64,000 bases of DNA from Thiohalospira halophila DSM 15071 (GCF_900112605.1 NZ_FOMJ01000007.1:62001-126000), one strand, 5' to 3'. Positions 15,654-24,043 are shown, counted from the first letter of the stretch. Numbers and translations: made by a program. The notes: a model not told the origin generated them from the sequence alone.

Positions 15654-15989
15654 ATGCTCGAAGAAGCCATCCGCAACGGCGAGATGATCATCAGCGAGGG
15701 CCCGGGCGCGATCAGCCGGGACACCGTCACCATCGGAACCGGTAACCTCCCGGCCGGCCAGGTCCTGGGCAAGGTCACCGCCACCGGCAACTACGTCGCC
15801 TACAGCTCCGGCGCCACCGACGGCTCCGAAGTGGCGGCCGCCATCCTCTACGCCCCGGCCGACGCCAGCGGCGGCGCCGTGGACGCCGTGGCCGTGACCC
15901 GGCTCGCTGAGATCGACAGCAACGTGCTGACCGGCCTGGACGACAGCGCCACCGATCAGCTCGCCGACAACTACATCATCGTCCGGTAA
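15654..15989 (+). CDS. Head decoration protein D
   Basis: 111 aa. The pattern GTGNLPAGQVLGKVTATGNY ... SDGSEVAAAILYAP ... AEIDSNVLTGLD is that of lambda gpD, which trimerises on the expanded capsid. An AGGAGACA ribosome-binding site precedes the ATG. It is followed at once by the capsid gene, as in lambda. Confidence 0.9.
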   Translation: MLEEAIRNGEMIISEGPGAISRDTVTIGTGNLPAGQVLGKVTATGNYVAYSSGATDGSEVAAAILYAPADASGGAVDAVAVTRLAEIDSNVLTGLDDSATDQLADNYIIVR

Positions 15990-16001
15990 CGAGGAGGCCC
16001 C

Positions 16002-16997
16002 ATGGCGACTCTCGACGTATTCAACTCCGACGCCTTCAGCGTTCGCAGCCTGACCGCGAGCGTGAACGAGACCCCGGCCGTCCCTGGCCGGATCGGCGCC
16101 CTCGGCCTCTTCGAGTCCGACGGCATCACCACCACCACCGCCCAGGTGGAGAAGCGGAAGGACGGCCTCGGCCTGGTCCCCGCCGGCCAGCGCGGCAGTG
16201 CCGCCACCCACGGCTCTGCCCCCAAGCGCCAGATGATCCCGGTTAACACCACCCACCTTCCCCAGCGCGATACCATCATGGCGGACGAGATCGCCAACAT
16301 GCGCGCCTTCGGCGAGGAGTCGGAGGAGGAGATGGTCGAGCGCTACGTGCGCAGCCGTCAGGCCAGCCTCCGCCGGAATTTGGACGCTACTATCGAGTAC
16401 CAGCGCGCCTCCGCTATCCAGGGCAAGATCCTGGACTCCGACGGCGCTGTCCTGGTGGACCTCCTCTCCGATTTCGACGTGGAACAGACCACGCAGGACA
16501 TCAAGCTCAGCGACTCCACCACCAAGGTCCGCACCAAGGTGCTGGAGGCGAAGCGCAAGGCGGAGAAGGTCCTCGGTGGATCCCCGATCTCCGGTTGGCG
16601 AGTCCTGTGCGGGTACGAGTTCTTCGATGCCTTCATCTCCCACTCCGACGTAGAGAGCGCCTACGAGCGCTGGAACCAGGGCGAGATGCTGCGGAACGAC
16701 CCCCGCAACGCCTTCCCCTTCGGCGGCGTCCAGTGGGAGGAGTACAACCACACCGTCGGCGAACGGTCCTATGTCCCCAAGGGGGAGGCCTACCTCGTCC
16801 CCGAGGGTGTCCCGGGCATGTTCATCACCCGGTTTGCCCCCGCTGACTATGTCGACTCCGTGGGTACCGTGGGCCTGCCCATGTACTCGAGCATCGAGCG
16901 CCTTCCCCACGGCAAGGGCGTCGACCTCGAGGTGCAGTCCAACCCGATCTCTCTCTGCACCCGGCCCGACGCGGTGGTGAAGATCACCAAGAGCTAG
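16002..16997 (+). CDS. Major capsid protein, lambda gpE family
   Basis: 331 aa. FNSDAFSVRSLTASVNETPAVPGRIGALGLFE at the N-terminus, a central charged helix with an ADEIANMRAFGEE segment, and a C-terminal WEEYNHTVGERSYVPKGEAY and FAPADYVDSVGTVGLPMYSS are hallmarks of lambda gpE-like HK97-fold capsid proteins. It forms the shell that decoration protein D binds. A 24-bp palindrome follows its stop. Confidence 0.93.
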   Translation: MATLDVFNSDAFSVRSLTASVNETPAVPGRIGALGLFESDGITTTTAQVEKRKDGLGLVPAGQRGSAATHGSAPKRQMIPVNTTHLPQRDTIMADEIANMRAFGEESEEEMVERYVRSRQASLRRNLDATIEYQRASAIQGKILDSDGAVLVDLLSDFDVEQTTQDIKLSDSTTKVRTKVLEAKRKAEKVLGGSPISGWRVLCGYEFFDAFISHSDVESAYERWNQGEMLRNDPRNAFPFGGVQWEEYNHTVGERSYVPKGEAYLVPEGVPGMFITRFAPADYVDSVGTVGLPMYSSIERLPHGKGVDLEVQSNPISLCTRPDAVVKITKS

Positions 16998-17011
16998 TAG
17001 CCCGCAGGGCT

Positions 17012-17035
17012 GATGGGCGGCCGCGGCCGCCCATC
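17012..17035. repeat. 24-bp perfect GC palindrome after the capsid gene
   Basis: Two complementary 12-bp arms, the left being GATGGGCGGCCG, meet with no spacer. The transcript would fold into a strong hairpin. No T-run follows, so it is more likely an mRNA stabiliser, a partial attenuator for the tail genes or a protein-binding site than a classical terminator. Confidence 0.6.
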
Positions 17036-17061
17036 GCCGTGCGCGCTACCTGGAGCCGACC

Positions 17062-17418
17062 GTGATCACCGCCGCCCTCAACGCCGCCGAAGAGGCCATC
17101 ATCCGCCGCCTCAGCCGCCCCGCCACCGTCGGCGGCGCGGAGGTCAGCGCGATCCTGGTCCGGGGCGACGAGGCCGGCCGGATCAGCCGCACCGGCTCCC
17201 GCGCCACCGACCACGGCCTCGCCGACGGCCCCCGGGCCACCCACATCGTCGTCCCGGCCGCCGACGGCGACGACGTCCCCGTGGGCACCGCGGTCACCGT
17301 GGACGGCGAGGACTACCTCACCGCCAAGCCGGCCACCCGCCGGGGCCAGGGCCTGGCGGTCCTCGTCCTGGAGCCGGCGGCCGAGACCGACGACCCCAGC
17401 GGCACCGTCTGGAGGTAA
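17062..17418 (+). CDS. Head-tail adaptor, lambda gpFII-like
   Basis: 118 aa from the GTG at 17062 with GGAG upstream. Beta-rich, with SAILVRGDEAGRISRTGSRA and a DGEDYLTAKPATRRGQGLAV strand pair. Position and size match the head-tail connector that follows the capsid gene in lambda-like heads, but sequence similarity is weak by eye. It is followed closely by a minor tail protein. Confidence 0.6.
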   Translation: MITAALNAAEEAIIRRLSRPATVGGAEVSAILVRGDEAGRISRTGSRATDHGLADGPRATHIVVPAADGDDVPVGTAVTVDGEDYLTAKPATRRGQGLAVLVLEPAAETDDPSGTVWR

Positions 17419-17421
17419 CCC

Positions 17422-17964
17422 GTGGCCCGCCCCATGGAGATCCGCGCCGACTGGACCGAGCGCAGCCGCAAGCAGGTGGAGGCGCTGGGCGGACAATCCA
17501 GCAGGGCAGTAGAGGCCGCCGCCGCCAGAGCGGCGTCCAAGACTGCCCGCTGGCTGCGGGGCCAAATCTCTCGGAGCGTGGCCAAGGAGTTCAACGTCAG
17601 CTCCCGAGCAATCGGGAAAAACCGCATCGTTACCAGCCAGGATCGAAAGCGGGGGGAGGCGAAGCTCTGGATCGGCACCATCGACGTCCCGGTCCATCAC
17701 CTGGGCCGCGTCGAGTGGTCTCGCCGCATGCGTGGTGCCCGGGTCGGCCGCCGCCAGTTCCGGGGCTCGTTCGCGCCATGGGGTGACGGCTACCCGGTAT
17801 TCCGCCGCTCCTCGAAGAAGAGGCTGCCGATCAACGTCGAGACGATCAGCATTCACGAGGCCGCGCAGGAAACCGTGGACCGCCTCACTGCCCGTGCGAG
17901 CCGTAGGTTTGGCGTACTACTGCAGCAGGAGCTCAACTACGAGATGGCCAAGGCCTTCGACTGA
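17422..17964 (+). CDS. Phage minor tail protein Z-like
   Basis: 180 aa from the GTG at 17422. A basic helical N-terminus (RSRKQVEALGGQSSRAVEAA), the central KTARWLRGQISRSVAKEFNVS and IGKNRIVTSQDRKRGEAKLWIGT, and a strand-rich middle fit the lambda gpZ/tail completion family. It probably connects tail tube to head. A copy of the late-region element (17966-17986) starts at its stop codon. Confidence 0.65.
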   Translation: MARPMEIRADWTERSRKQVEALGGQSSRAVEAAAARAASKTARWLRGQISRSVAKEFNVSSRAIGKNRIVTSQDRKRGEAKLWIGTIDVPVHHLGRVEWSRRMRGARVGRRQFRGSFAPWGDGYPVFRRSSKKRLPINVETISIHEAAQETVDRLTARASRRFGVLLQQELNYEMAKAFD

Positions 17965-17965
17965 C

Positions 17966-17986
17966 CCTGACCCCCGCCCCCCGGAC
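17966..17986 (+). repeat. Late-region element B (copy 2 of 3, core only)
   Basis: The 21-bp core containing TGACCCCCGCCCCCCGGAC is identical to copies 1 and 3. The downstream GCTCCCCAT box is not preserved (CGCGCCTACCGTC lies at the equivalent place). The next gene starts at 18019. Confidence 0.55.
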
Positions 17987-18018
17987 CCATTGCCCGCCCC
18001 GCGCCTACCGTCGCGGGC

Positions 18019-18516
18019 ATGACGACCCTGGCCGAGCAGCATGACGCGATCCTGAAGACCCTCCGCGATGGCCTCCCCCAGCTGGCCACGGTGGAGGCCT
18101 ACAGCCCGGGCGATGCCATCGACACCCCGGCCGCCCTCCTGGAGCTGGAGGTCATCGAAGAGGACCCCGGCGAGAACGACGGCAGCGACCGCGTGCCGCT
18201 GCGCTGCACATGGACCGTCCACTGTGTGCTCTCCACCCGCACGCCGAACGTCCAGCGCGAGATCCGCGCCATGGCCGCGCAGATCCTCGGGATGATCCGG
18301 CGCCAGCGCTGGGGCGGCCTGCCCGTGCGCCCGCCGGAGCAGATCCAGGGCGGCCCGGGCGAGATCAGCCAGGGCCCGCACGGCTACGAGAGCTGGTATC
18401 TCACCTGGGAACAGGTCCTGTACCTGGGTGACGACGTCTGGCTAGGCGACCCGCCGGAGATCGACACCGTCTACATCTCCGCCCAGGGCGACGAATACGA
18501 GGAAAACGACGTATGA
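18019..18516 (+). CDS. Tail terminator/tail completion protein (gpU-position)
   Basis: 165 aa. LAEQHDAILKTLRDGLPQL, then VEAYSP, matches the start of phage tail terminator-like proteins, and a strand-rich centre (CTWTVHCVLSTRTPNVQREIRAMAAQILGMI) follows. The acidic C-terminus overlaps the baseplate V gene by 4 bp. A tail terminator role fits the place between the connector and baseplate genes, but the assignment is by position and pattern. Confidence 0.55.
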   Translation: MTTLAEQHDAILKTLRDGLPQLATVEAYSPGDAIDTPAALLELEVIEEDPGENDGSDRVPLRCTWTVHCVLSTRTPNVQREIRAMAAQILGMIRRQRWGGLPVRPPEQIQGGPGEISQGPHGYESWYLTWEQVLYLGDDVWLGDPPEIDTVYISAQGDEYEENDV

Positions 18517-19139
18517 CGGGCGAGCGGGAGCTGATCGACCTCGCCCGCCGCCTCTCCCGGATCGTCATGGTGGGCACGGTGGAGGAAGTCACCGCGAAGC
18601 CCCCGCGCGCCCGGGTGCGCATCGGCGACGCCGTGACCGCCCCCCTCCTGTGGGTGAATGCCCGGGCCGGCGACACCCGAACATGGGACCCGCCGAGCAT
18701 CGGTGAGCAGGTGCTCCTCCTCTCCCCCTCCGGCCGCACCGAGCAGGGCGTCGTCGTAGCCGGCATCTACGGCCCGGACGGCGAGGCCAACGGCTCCAGC
18801 CTGACCGAGGCGCGCACCGACTACCCCGACGGCTCCTGGGAGACCCACGACGAAGAGGCCGGCGACCGGGGGCTCAAGATCACCGGCAACGCCACCATCT
18901 CGGTCGACGGCGACGTGACCGTCATCACCAAGGGCAACGCCACCGTCCAGGCCGACGGCAACGTCGAGGCCGAGGCCGGCGGCGACGTCCTGGCCACCGC
19001 CGGCGGCAAGGCGGTGGTCGACGCGCCCGCGATCGAGCTGGGCGGCACCGACGGGGAGGTCGTCACCACCGCGCACCCGTGCGCCTACACCGGGTCTAGC
19101 CACATGAAGGGATCCAGCATCGTGAAGGCGGGAGGCTGA
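18513..19139 (+). CDS. Baseplate spike protein, gpV family
   Basis: 208 aa. The N-terminal OB-fold (about 10-90) has MVGTVEEVTAKPPRARVRIGD, VNARAGDTRTWDPPSIGEQV and LLLSPSG, the gpV/gp45 pattern. The C-terminal portion is a repeated DG-G-beta-helix (ISVDGDVTVITKGNATVQAD), consistent with a trimeric spike tip that pierces the outer membrane. It is followed by a 63-aa protein and the baseplate W gene. Confidence 0.9.
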   Translation: MTGERELIDLARRLSRIVMVGTVEEVTAKPPRARVRIGDAVTAPLLWVNARAGDTRTWDPPSIGEQVLLLSPSGRTEQGVVVAGIYGPDGEANGSSLTEARTDYPDGSWETHDEEAGDRGLKITGNATISVDGDVTVITKGNATVQADGNVEAEAGGDVLATAGGKAVVDAPAIELGGTDGEVVTTAHPCAYTGSSHMKGSSIVKAGG

Positions 19140-19140
19140 T

Positions 19141-19332
19141 ATGGCGCTCGATGAATCGTCCCTGCAATCCGCCATTGAGACCAAGCTGGAGGCCGCTGGC
19201 TTCAATCTCGACGTCGGCGAAGCCAGCGCCATGGCCCAGGCCGTGGCCGAGGCCACGGTCGAGCACATCACTGCAAACGCCGAGGTCGTGATCCCCTCTG
19301 GGTCCTCGGCCGGCACCTACTCGGTGAGCTGA
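19141..19332 (+). CDS. Small tail protein between V and W
   Basis: 63 aa. The helical LQSAIETKLEAAGFNL and MAQAVAEATVEHITANAEVV are followed by a short polar tail. It starts 1 bp after the baseplate V stop. Small proteins at this place in other contractile-tail phages act as spike-associated caps, but I do not recognise this one. Confidence 0.6.
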   Translation: MALDESSLQSAIETKLEAAGFNLDVGEASAMAQAVAEATVEHITANAEVVIPSGSSAGTYSVS

Positions 19333-19334
19333 CC

Positions 19335-19670
19335 ATGGCCCTGGACCGACACACCGGCAAGGCGATCACGACCGAGGAGGAGCGGATCCGGCAGTCCATC
19401 GCCGACATCCTCACCACCCGGCGCGGCACCCGGGTCATGCGCCGCGAGTACGGCAGCGACCTCCCGGCCCTCATCGACGGCCCCATCAGCCCGGAGACGG
19501 AACTGGACCTCTACGCCGCCGCCGTGGACGCCATCGAGCGCTGGGAGCCCGCCGTCAAGGTCAGCAACGTGCAGCTCCGCTATGAAGAGGGCGGAGCCGT
19601 CCTGGAGTGCGACTTGCGGCGCCGTGACACCGGTGCGGCCCTGGTCGTCGGCGTGGAGGCCCGGCAGTGA
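19335..19670 (+). CDS. Baseplate wedge protein, gpW/gp25 family
   Basis: 111 aa. The IADILTTRRGTRVMRREYGSDL segment, then LPALIDGPIS, is the signature of T4 gp25/P2 gpW lysozyme-like baseplate wedge proteins. It connects the sheath to the baseplate. It is followed by baseplate J with a 4-bp overlap. Confidence 0.92.
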   Translation: MALDRHTGKAITTEEERIRQSIADILTTRRGTRVMRREYGSDLPALIDGPISPETELDLYAAAVDAIERWEPAVKVSNVQLRYEEGGAVLECDLRRRDTGAALVVGVEARQ

Positions 19671-20587
19671 GCGTGATCGACCTCTCCCAGCTGCCCGCGC
19701 CCGACGTCGTCGAGGATCTGAGCTATGAGGAGATCCTGGAGCAGCGGAAGGGGAAGTTCCTGGCTCTCGTCCTGGAGACCAACGGCGAGGACGCGCGGGA
19801 CAGCTGGGCCCGCGCCCTGGAGCGAGATTCGGAGCCGATTACCAAGCTCCTCCAGGAGAACGCCTACCGCGAGCTGAACTTGCGCCAGCGCGTGAACGAT
19901 TCCGCCCGCGCCCGGATGCTGGCCTACGCCACCGACGACGACCTGGATCACATAGCCGCCGACTACAACGTCGAGCGCCAGGTGATCGACGAGGGAGACG
20001 AGGACGCGACCCCCCCTGTACCGCCGACCTACGAGTCCGACGACTCCCTGCGCCTTCGCGCCCAGCAGGCCTGGGAGGGCCTGAGTGTGGCCGGCCCGCG
20101 CCAGTCCTACGAGTACCACGCCCGCTCGGCGGACGGCCGGGTCGCGGACGTCTCGGCCACCTCGCCGGCCGGCGCCGAGGTGGTGGTCACCGTCCTCTCC
20201 ACCGAGGGAGACGGCACCGCCTCCGCCGACCTGCTCACCGCCGTCGACGACGCTCTCTCTCCGGACGACGTGCGGCCCCTGGCCGACCTGCTCACGGTGC
20301 AGTCGGCCACGATCGTCGAGTACGCCGTGGACGCCACCCTCTACGTCTACCCCGGCCCCGAGCAGGACCCGATCCTGGAGGCCGCCGAGGCCTCGCTGCA
20401 GGAGTACGTAAGCCAGCAGCAGCGGCTCGGCCGCGATATTCGGATCTCCGCCCTCCACGCCGCCCTCCACGTCGAGGGCGTGCAGCGCGTGGAGCTGGCC
20501 AGCCCCGCCGCCGACGTGGTCCTGGACAACACCCAGGCCGCGTACTGCACGGGCACGACGGTAGCGATCGGCGGCAGCGATGAGTGA
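19667..20587 (+). CDS. Baseplate protein J
   Basis: 306 aa from the GTG at 19667. The N-terminus has IDLSQLPAPDVVEDLSYEEIL, a well-known P2 gpJ/Mu gp47 beginning. The middle has LAYATDDDLDHIAADYNVER, and a C-terminal AELASPAADVVLDNTQAAYC region follows. It forms the outer baseplate ring. It overlaps tail protein I by 8 bp. Confidence 0.93.
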   Translation: MSVIDLSQLPAPDVVEDLSYEEILEQRKGKFLALVLETNGEDARDSWARALERDSEPITKLLQENAYRELNLRQRVNDSARARMLAYATDDDLDHIAADYNVERQVIDEGDEDATPPVPPTYESDDSLRLRAQQAWEGLSVAGPRQSYEYHARSADGRVADVSATSPAGAEVVVTVLSTEGDGTASADLLTAVDDALSPDDVRPLADLLTVQSATIVEYAVDATLYVYPGPEQDPILEAAEASLQEYVSQQQRLGRDIRISALHAALHVEGVQRVELASPAADVVLDNTQAAYCTGTTVAIGGSDE

Positions 20588-21206
20588 CGACCGCGCCCCC
20601 ATTCTGCCGAGCAACGCCACCCCGCTGGAGCGCGCGGCGGCCGAGGCCCTGGCGGAGATCCAGCGCGTGCCCATCCCGCTGCGGGACATCTGCACCCCCG
20701 AGGGCTGCCCCGAGCGCCTGCTCCCCTACCTCGCCTGGGCCGTCAGCGTCGACCGGTGGGACCCGACCTGGAGCGAGGCCACCAAGCGGGGCGTGATCCG
20801 CGCGAGTTGGGACGTCCACCGCCACAAGGGGACGATCTCGGCGCTGCGCCGCGTCGTCGAGCCGCTGGGCTACCTCCTGGAGGTGATCGAGTGGTTCGAG
20901 ACCGACCCGCCCGGACCGCGCGGCACCGCGGCCCTCAAGATCGGCGTCCGCGACACCGGCATCACCCCGACGATGTATGAAGAGCTGGAGCGGCTGATCG
21001 ACGACGCCCGCCCGGTCAGCCGCCACATCACCGGCCTGGACCTCGCCGGCGAGACCCGGGGCACCCACTACTACGCCGCGGCCGTCTACGACGGCGACGT
21101 GACCGCCGTCATGCCGTATCAGCCCCAGACCGTGACCGTGAGCGGCGCCCACCACTACGGGGCGGCGCTGGACGGCGAGGACTCCGCGACCGTCTACCCC
21201 GCATAG
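20580..21206 (+). CDS. Tail protein I
   Basis: 208 aa. ILPSNATPLERAAAEALAEI, then LPYLAWAVSVDRWDPTWSEA and HKGTISALRRVVEPLGY, is the P2 gpI family pattern. It connects tail fibres to the baseplate. The order J-I-fibre is conserved with P2. Confidence 0.93.
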   Translation: MSDDRAPILPSNATPLERAAAEALAEIQRVPIPLRDICTPEGCPERLLPYLAWAVSVDRWDPTWSEATKRGVIRASWDVHRHKGTISALRRVVEPLGYLLEVIEWFETDPPGPRGTAALKIGVRDTGITPTMYEELERLIDDARPVSRHITGLDLAGETRGTHYYAAAVYDGDVTAVMPYQPQTVTVSGAHHYGAALDGEDSATVYPA

Positions 21207-21215
21207 GAGCAGATC

Positions 21216-22277
21216 ATGGCCACCTTCTACACCATCCTGACCGACGTCGGGCAGAACAAGATCGCCAACGCCATCGCCGTGGGCGAGACCATCGAGATCA
21301 CCGACCTGGCCGTGGGCGACGGCGACGGATCCCTGCCGACGCCCGACTCCAGCTTCGAGTCCCTGGTCAACGAGGTCCGCCGGGCGAGCATCAACTCCAG
21401 CCAGACCGACCCGGATAACCCGAGCTGGATCGTGGTCGAGCAGGTCCTGCCGCCGGACGTCGGCGGCTGGACGATCCGCGAGGTGGGGATCTTCGACGTC
21501 GACGGCGATCTGATTGCCTACGGCAACTACCCGGAGACCTACAAGCCGGTCCTCGACGAGGGCAGCAGCCGCACTCAGACGGTCCGGTTCATCACCGAGG
21601 TCTCGGACACCAGCGCCGTCACCCTCAAGGTCGACGCCTCCGTGGTCCTGGCCACCCGCGAGCTCGTCCAGCGCGAGGCCCGGGCCGACTACATCACCGA
21701 CGCCACCCTCGCCTCCGGCGTCAGTACCGGCGACGCCGTCTACTGGGACCACGACGCCGGCGAGTACAAGCGCGCCATCGCCGACGGCTCGGCCGCCTCC
21801 CACCCCGTCGGACTGGCCGATGCCGTGAACGGCCGCGTCTACTCCGGCGGGCTGGCCGAGGGCCTGCTTACCGGCCTCACCGCCGGCGCCACCTACTACC
21901 TCAGCGGATCCGACGCCGGCGCGCTGATCACGGACCGGCCGGCGTACCCGGTAGAGGTGGGCGTGGCCCACGGCGCCGAGAGCCTGCGGATCGGCATCCA
22001 CGCCGACACCCTGCGCCGCGAGAGCACCGGCGACCCCAACGGCAACCTCGCCGCCGATCGCCTCTACGAGGCCGCCTGGGACACCTCCACCGCCACCCCG
22101 GTCCTCTACCTCTCCACCGAGGCCGACGGCACCGTGGACGGCACCACCTGGACCCCGGCCGCGGACCTCTGGGCCGCGCTCTCGGCGTCCGGCGCCGGGT
22201 CTGCCCTGGCCACGTTCAGCGACGCCAAGCGCTTCACCCGGGACGCCGACGGTCAAATCTACCTGGAGGACTACTGA
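21216..22277 (+). CDS. Tail fibre protein (phage tail-collar/DUF3751-like)
   Basis: 353 aa. The N-terminal 160 residues (FYTILTDVGQNKIANAIAVG, EITDLAVGDGDG, WTIREVGIFDVDGDLIAYGNYP) are the baseplate-attachment domain of P2/Mu-type fibres. The rest is strand-rich with repeated Thr/Gly/Ala turns. It ends without a lectin domain, and the separate DGR variable protein two genes downstream probably supplies the receptor-binding part. Confidence 0.85.
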   Translation: MATFYTILTDVGQNKIANAIAVGETIEITDLAVGDGDGSLPTPDSSFESLVNEVRRASINSSQTDPDNPSWIVVEQVLPPDVGGWTIREVGIFDVDGDLIAYGNYPETYKPVLDEGSSRTQTVRFITEVSDTSAVTLKVDASVVLATRELVQREARADYITDATLASGVSTGDAVYWDHDAGEYKRAIADGSAASHPVGLADAVNGRVYSGGLAEGLLTGLTAGATYYLSGSDAGALITDRPAYPVEVGVAHGAESLRIGIHADTLRRESTGDPNGNLAADRLYEAAWDTSTATPVLYLSTEADGTVDGTTWTPAADLWAALSASGAGSALATFSDAKRFTRDADGQIYLEDY

Positions 22278-22278
22278 G

Positions 22279-22599
22279 ATGATTGGGAATCCCCGACACC
22301 GCCGTACCCTGCATGACTGGCAGGTCGCCCACTCCATGGCCCTCTCCGGCGAGATGCCCACGGCGAAGATGGCCGAGGAGTGGCGCCGCCTCCGAGATGG
22401 ACGATTCGCCTACTTCTTCGACCGCGAGCTGGGGGCCGACGAGAACCCGGACGGCGACCCACCGGAGTACATCGTCCTGACCGACGAGGACGGCGCCCGC
22501 CGTCAGCAGCGTCGGCAGGAGGATCCGAACAGCGAACTATCCCGCCTGGGCCTGACGGCCGCAGACGTGGACGCCTACATCGCCGAACTGGAGGCCTGA
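22279..22599 (+). CDS. Small protein between fibre and DGR variable protein
   Basis: 106 aa. Residues 5-60 (RRTLHDWQVAHSMALSGEMP) are followed by an acidic, Arg-containing helical C-terminus (SRLGLTAADVDAYIAELEA). Position after the fibre is that of fibre chaperones, but it shows no recognised family. It starts 1 bp after the fibre stop and ends 3 bp before the variable protein. Confidence 0.6.
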   Translation: MIGNPRHRRTLHDWQVAHSMALSGEMPTAKMAEEWRRLRDGRFAYFFDRELGADENPDGDPPEYIVLTDEDGARRQQRRQEDPNSELSRLGLTAADVDAYIAELEA

Positions 22600-22602
22600 C
22601 CC

Positions 22603-23655
22603 ATGCGCATGATCACCGCAGACGGCCCGGCCGCCCTGGAGCAGGCTGGGCACGTCGAAAAGAGCGACAACGGCGACCTTCTCAACACCCCGGAGGCCGC
22701 GATCAACATCGGCGGACTGGCTGGCCAGGGTTACCGGCTGGACGCGGTCACCGACCTAGACCCCACGACCGAGGAAGACGGCACCGTTACCAGCCTGGCA
22801 GTGGGCGACGACGTGTACTTCTACGCCGTCCCCTCCGGCGTCGGGGACGGCCGCGCCAACCTGGTCGCATCGAAGAACGCCACCACGCCCGACGGGTTCA
22901 CGGCGGCCACGAGCCGGAAGTTCAGCGGCTTCCACTTCGGCCGAACCCGCCCCCTGGACGACGCCCACGCCCACGTGAAGACCTACACCCCCGCCGAGGA
23001 GATCGTCTGGAACTCGGTCTGGGACCTTCTCAACCGCCCCTCCGCACCACCGGAGGGGATGGTCCGGCTGCCGTCCGGGTGGTGGGTCACCATCTACCTG
23101 CTCTCGGTGGGCTCCGGAAGCGGCGCGAACGTCGTGCCCGTGAGCCGGTACAACGCCACCCCGATCAAGGACGACGTCTACGCCCGCCGGGATCTCGGCA
23201 TCATCGCCGGCCGGGGCGGTTATGTCCTCCCGTGGGCGGGTCTCTTCGACGAGTACGCCGAGGGCGCCCCCGAGGGAGAGGACGCTGCCAACGACACGGC
23301 CTGGGCCGATACCAGCAATTCTGGGCCCGCGACTACCGGCGCCGTCGCCAAGGCCGTCAGCTCCCACAACGTGGTCGACGCCGTCGGCAACCTCTGGGAC
23401 TGGCTGGACAACCAGCACAACACGGGGACGAACTACTCCGACGACCGGACCGTGGTCGAAGTCGGCATGTACTCCGCCGACCTGCGCGGCGAGGTTTACC
23501 ACGACAACTGGCGCTCCGCCATCGGCGGCGGCGACTTCGACGACGGCTCCCGCGGCGGGGCCGGCTGCGTGTACTGGAATGCGAAACCGTGGGTCGCGAA
23601 TGGCTATGTCGGGGTGCGTGGCGCCAGTGGCCCCCTGAGGGCACGCAGTGCCTGA
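22603..23655 (+). CDS. DGR variable protein (C-type-lectin-fold tail tip)
   Basis: 350 aa. The N-terminal part is probably the attachment domain, and SRKFSGFHFGR (104-114) is a motif seen in DGR variable proteins. The C-terminal lectin-like/FGE-like domain has VGNLWDWLD (261-269) and WRSAIGGG, with variable residues 311, 314, 324, 327, 331 and 335 plus 343-345. Variable codons correspond to TR AAC/AAT/ACG triplets. The protein should display an adaptable ligand-binding face at the tail tip. Its last 8 bases overlap the GTG start of avd. It likely partners with the fibre gene two positions upstream. Confidence 0.93.
   Translation: MRMITADGPAALEQAGHVEKSDNGDLLNTPEAAINIGGLAGQGYRLDAVTDLDPTTEEDGTVTSLAVGDDVYFYAVPSGVGDGRANLVASKNATTPDGFTAATSRKFSGFHFGRTRPLDDAHAHVKTYTPAEEIVWNSVWDLLNRPSAPPEGMVRLPSGWWVTIYLLSVGSGSGANVVPVSRYNATPIKDDVYARRDLGIIAGRGGYVLPWAGLFDEYAEGAPEGEDAANDTAWADTSNSGPATTGAVAKAVSSHNVVDAVGNLWDWLDNQHNTGTNYSDDRTVVEVGMYSADLRGEVYHDNWRSAIGGGDFDDGSRGGAGCVYWNAKPWVANGYVGVRGASGPLRARSA
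23510..23635 (+). repeat. Variable repeat (VR)
   Basis: 126 bp matching the template repeat at offset 543. There are nine substitutions, all opposite TR adenines (VR positions 23533, 23542, 23572, 23581, 23593, 23594, 23605, 23630, 23633). A GC-rich 24-base identical tract (23606-23629) near its 3' end is the likely initiation-of-mutagenic-homing (IMH) region. The repeat encodes the last 47 residues of the variable protein's lectin domain. Confidence 0.95.
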
Positions 23656-24043
23656 GCCGGCCGCCCGGCAGGGCGGCCTTGAACTCCAGGCGCGGGCCGA
23701 GGAGCTGTGGCACGAGCTGGCGGGGCCAATTCAGCGCATCCCCAGATCCCACCGCTACCGCACCGGCGCCGACCTGGAGGACCAGCTCCGCCATCTGGTG
23801 GACCTGGTCATCGAGGCCGCGAGCTCCGGGCAGCCTAGCCGGGTCTACCGTCTACACGAGCAGACCCGAAAGGTGGAGTGGCGGCTCGCGGCGGCGGCAA
23901 AGCAGGGGCTATTGCGCCCCGCCGCCGTCGGCCGCGTCTCCCGCCCTCCAGTAGAAGACGACCCGCGAGACCGTGGCGGCACCCTCTATCAGATCAAGGC
24001 GATGGTCGGTGCCTGGCGGGAGCGGGTCAAAAGCAAGGGCTGA
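23648..24043 (+). CDS. avd: Avd-like DGR accessory protein
   Basis: 131 aa from the GTG at 23648, which overlaps the end of the variable protein by 8 bp. Predicted four helices (residues 11-30, 40-60, 64-88, 112-128), strongly basic, with QRIPRSHRYRTGADLEDQL and the LVDLVIEAAS helix. These match the Avd/S23 four-helix-bundle family that forms a positively charged barrel binding the RT and template RNA. It is essential for cDNA synthesis in BPP-1. Its first codons lie over the VR-associated hairpin. Confidence 0.82.
   Translation: MPEPAARQGGLELQARAEELWHELAGPIQRIPRSHRYRTGADLEDQLRHLVDLVIEAASSGQPSRVYRLHEQTRKVEWRLAAAAKQGLLRPAAVGRVSRPPVEDDPRDRGGTLYQIKAMVGAWRERVKSKG
23659..23678. promoter_or_regulatory. 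DGR hairpin/cruciform after VR
   Basis: GGCCGCCC (23659-23666), loop GGCA, GGGCGGCC (23671-23678) gives a perfect 8-bp stem with a 4-base loop, 23 bp after the end of VR. In BPP-1 a hairpin/cruciform of the same dimensions follows the IMH and promotes homing. The GGCA loop fits the G-R-N-A tetraloop type reported there. It lies in the start of the avd gene. Confidence 0.72.

Noticed and set aside
14367-16910. Long open antisense frame (about 850 codons) opposite protease, decoration and capsid genes
   Set aside because: A GC-rich shadow of well-matched sense genes. No Shine-Dalgarno or conserved domain, and composition is low-complexity Gly/Ala/Val.
17012-17035. Intrinsic terminator
   Set aside because: There is no T-run after the palindrome; kept only as a palindrome.
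20292-22361. Antisense open frame opposite baseplate J, I and fibre
   Set aside because: It overlaps three strong sense genes and has no sensible product.
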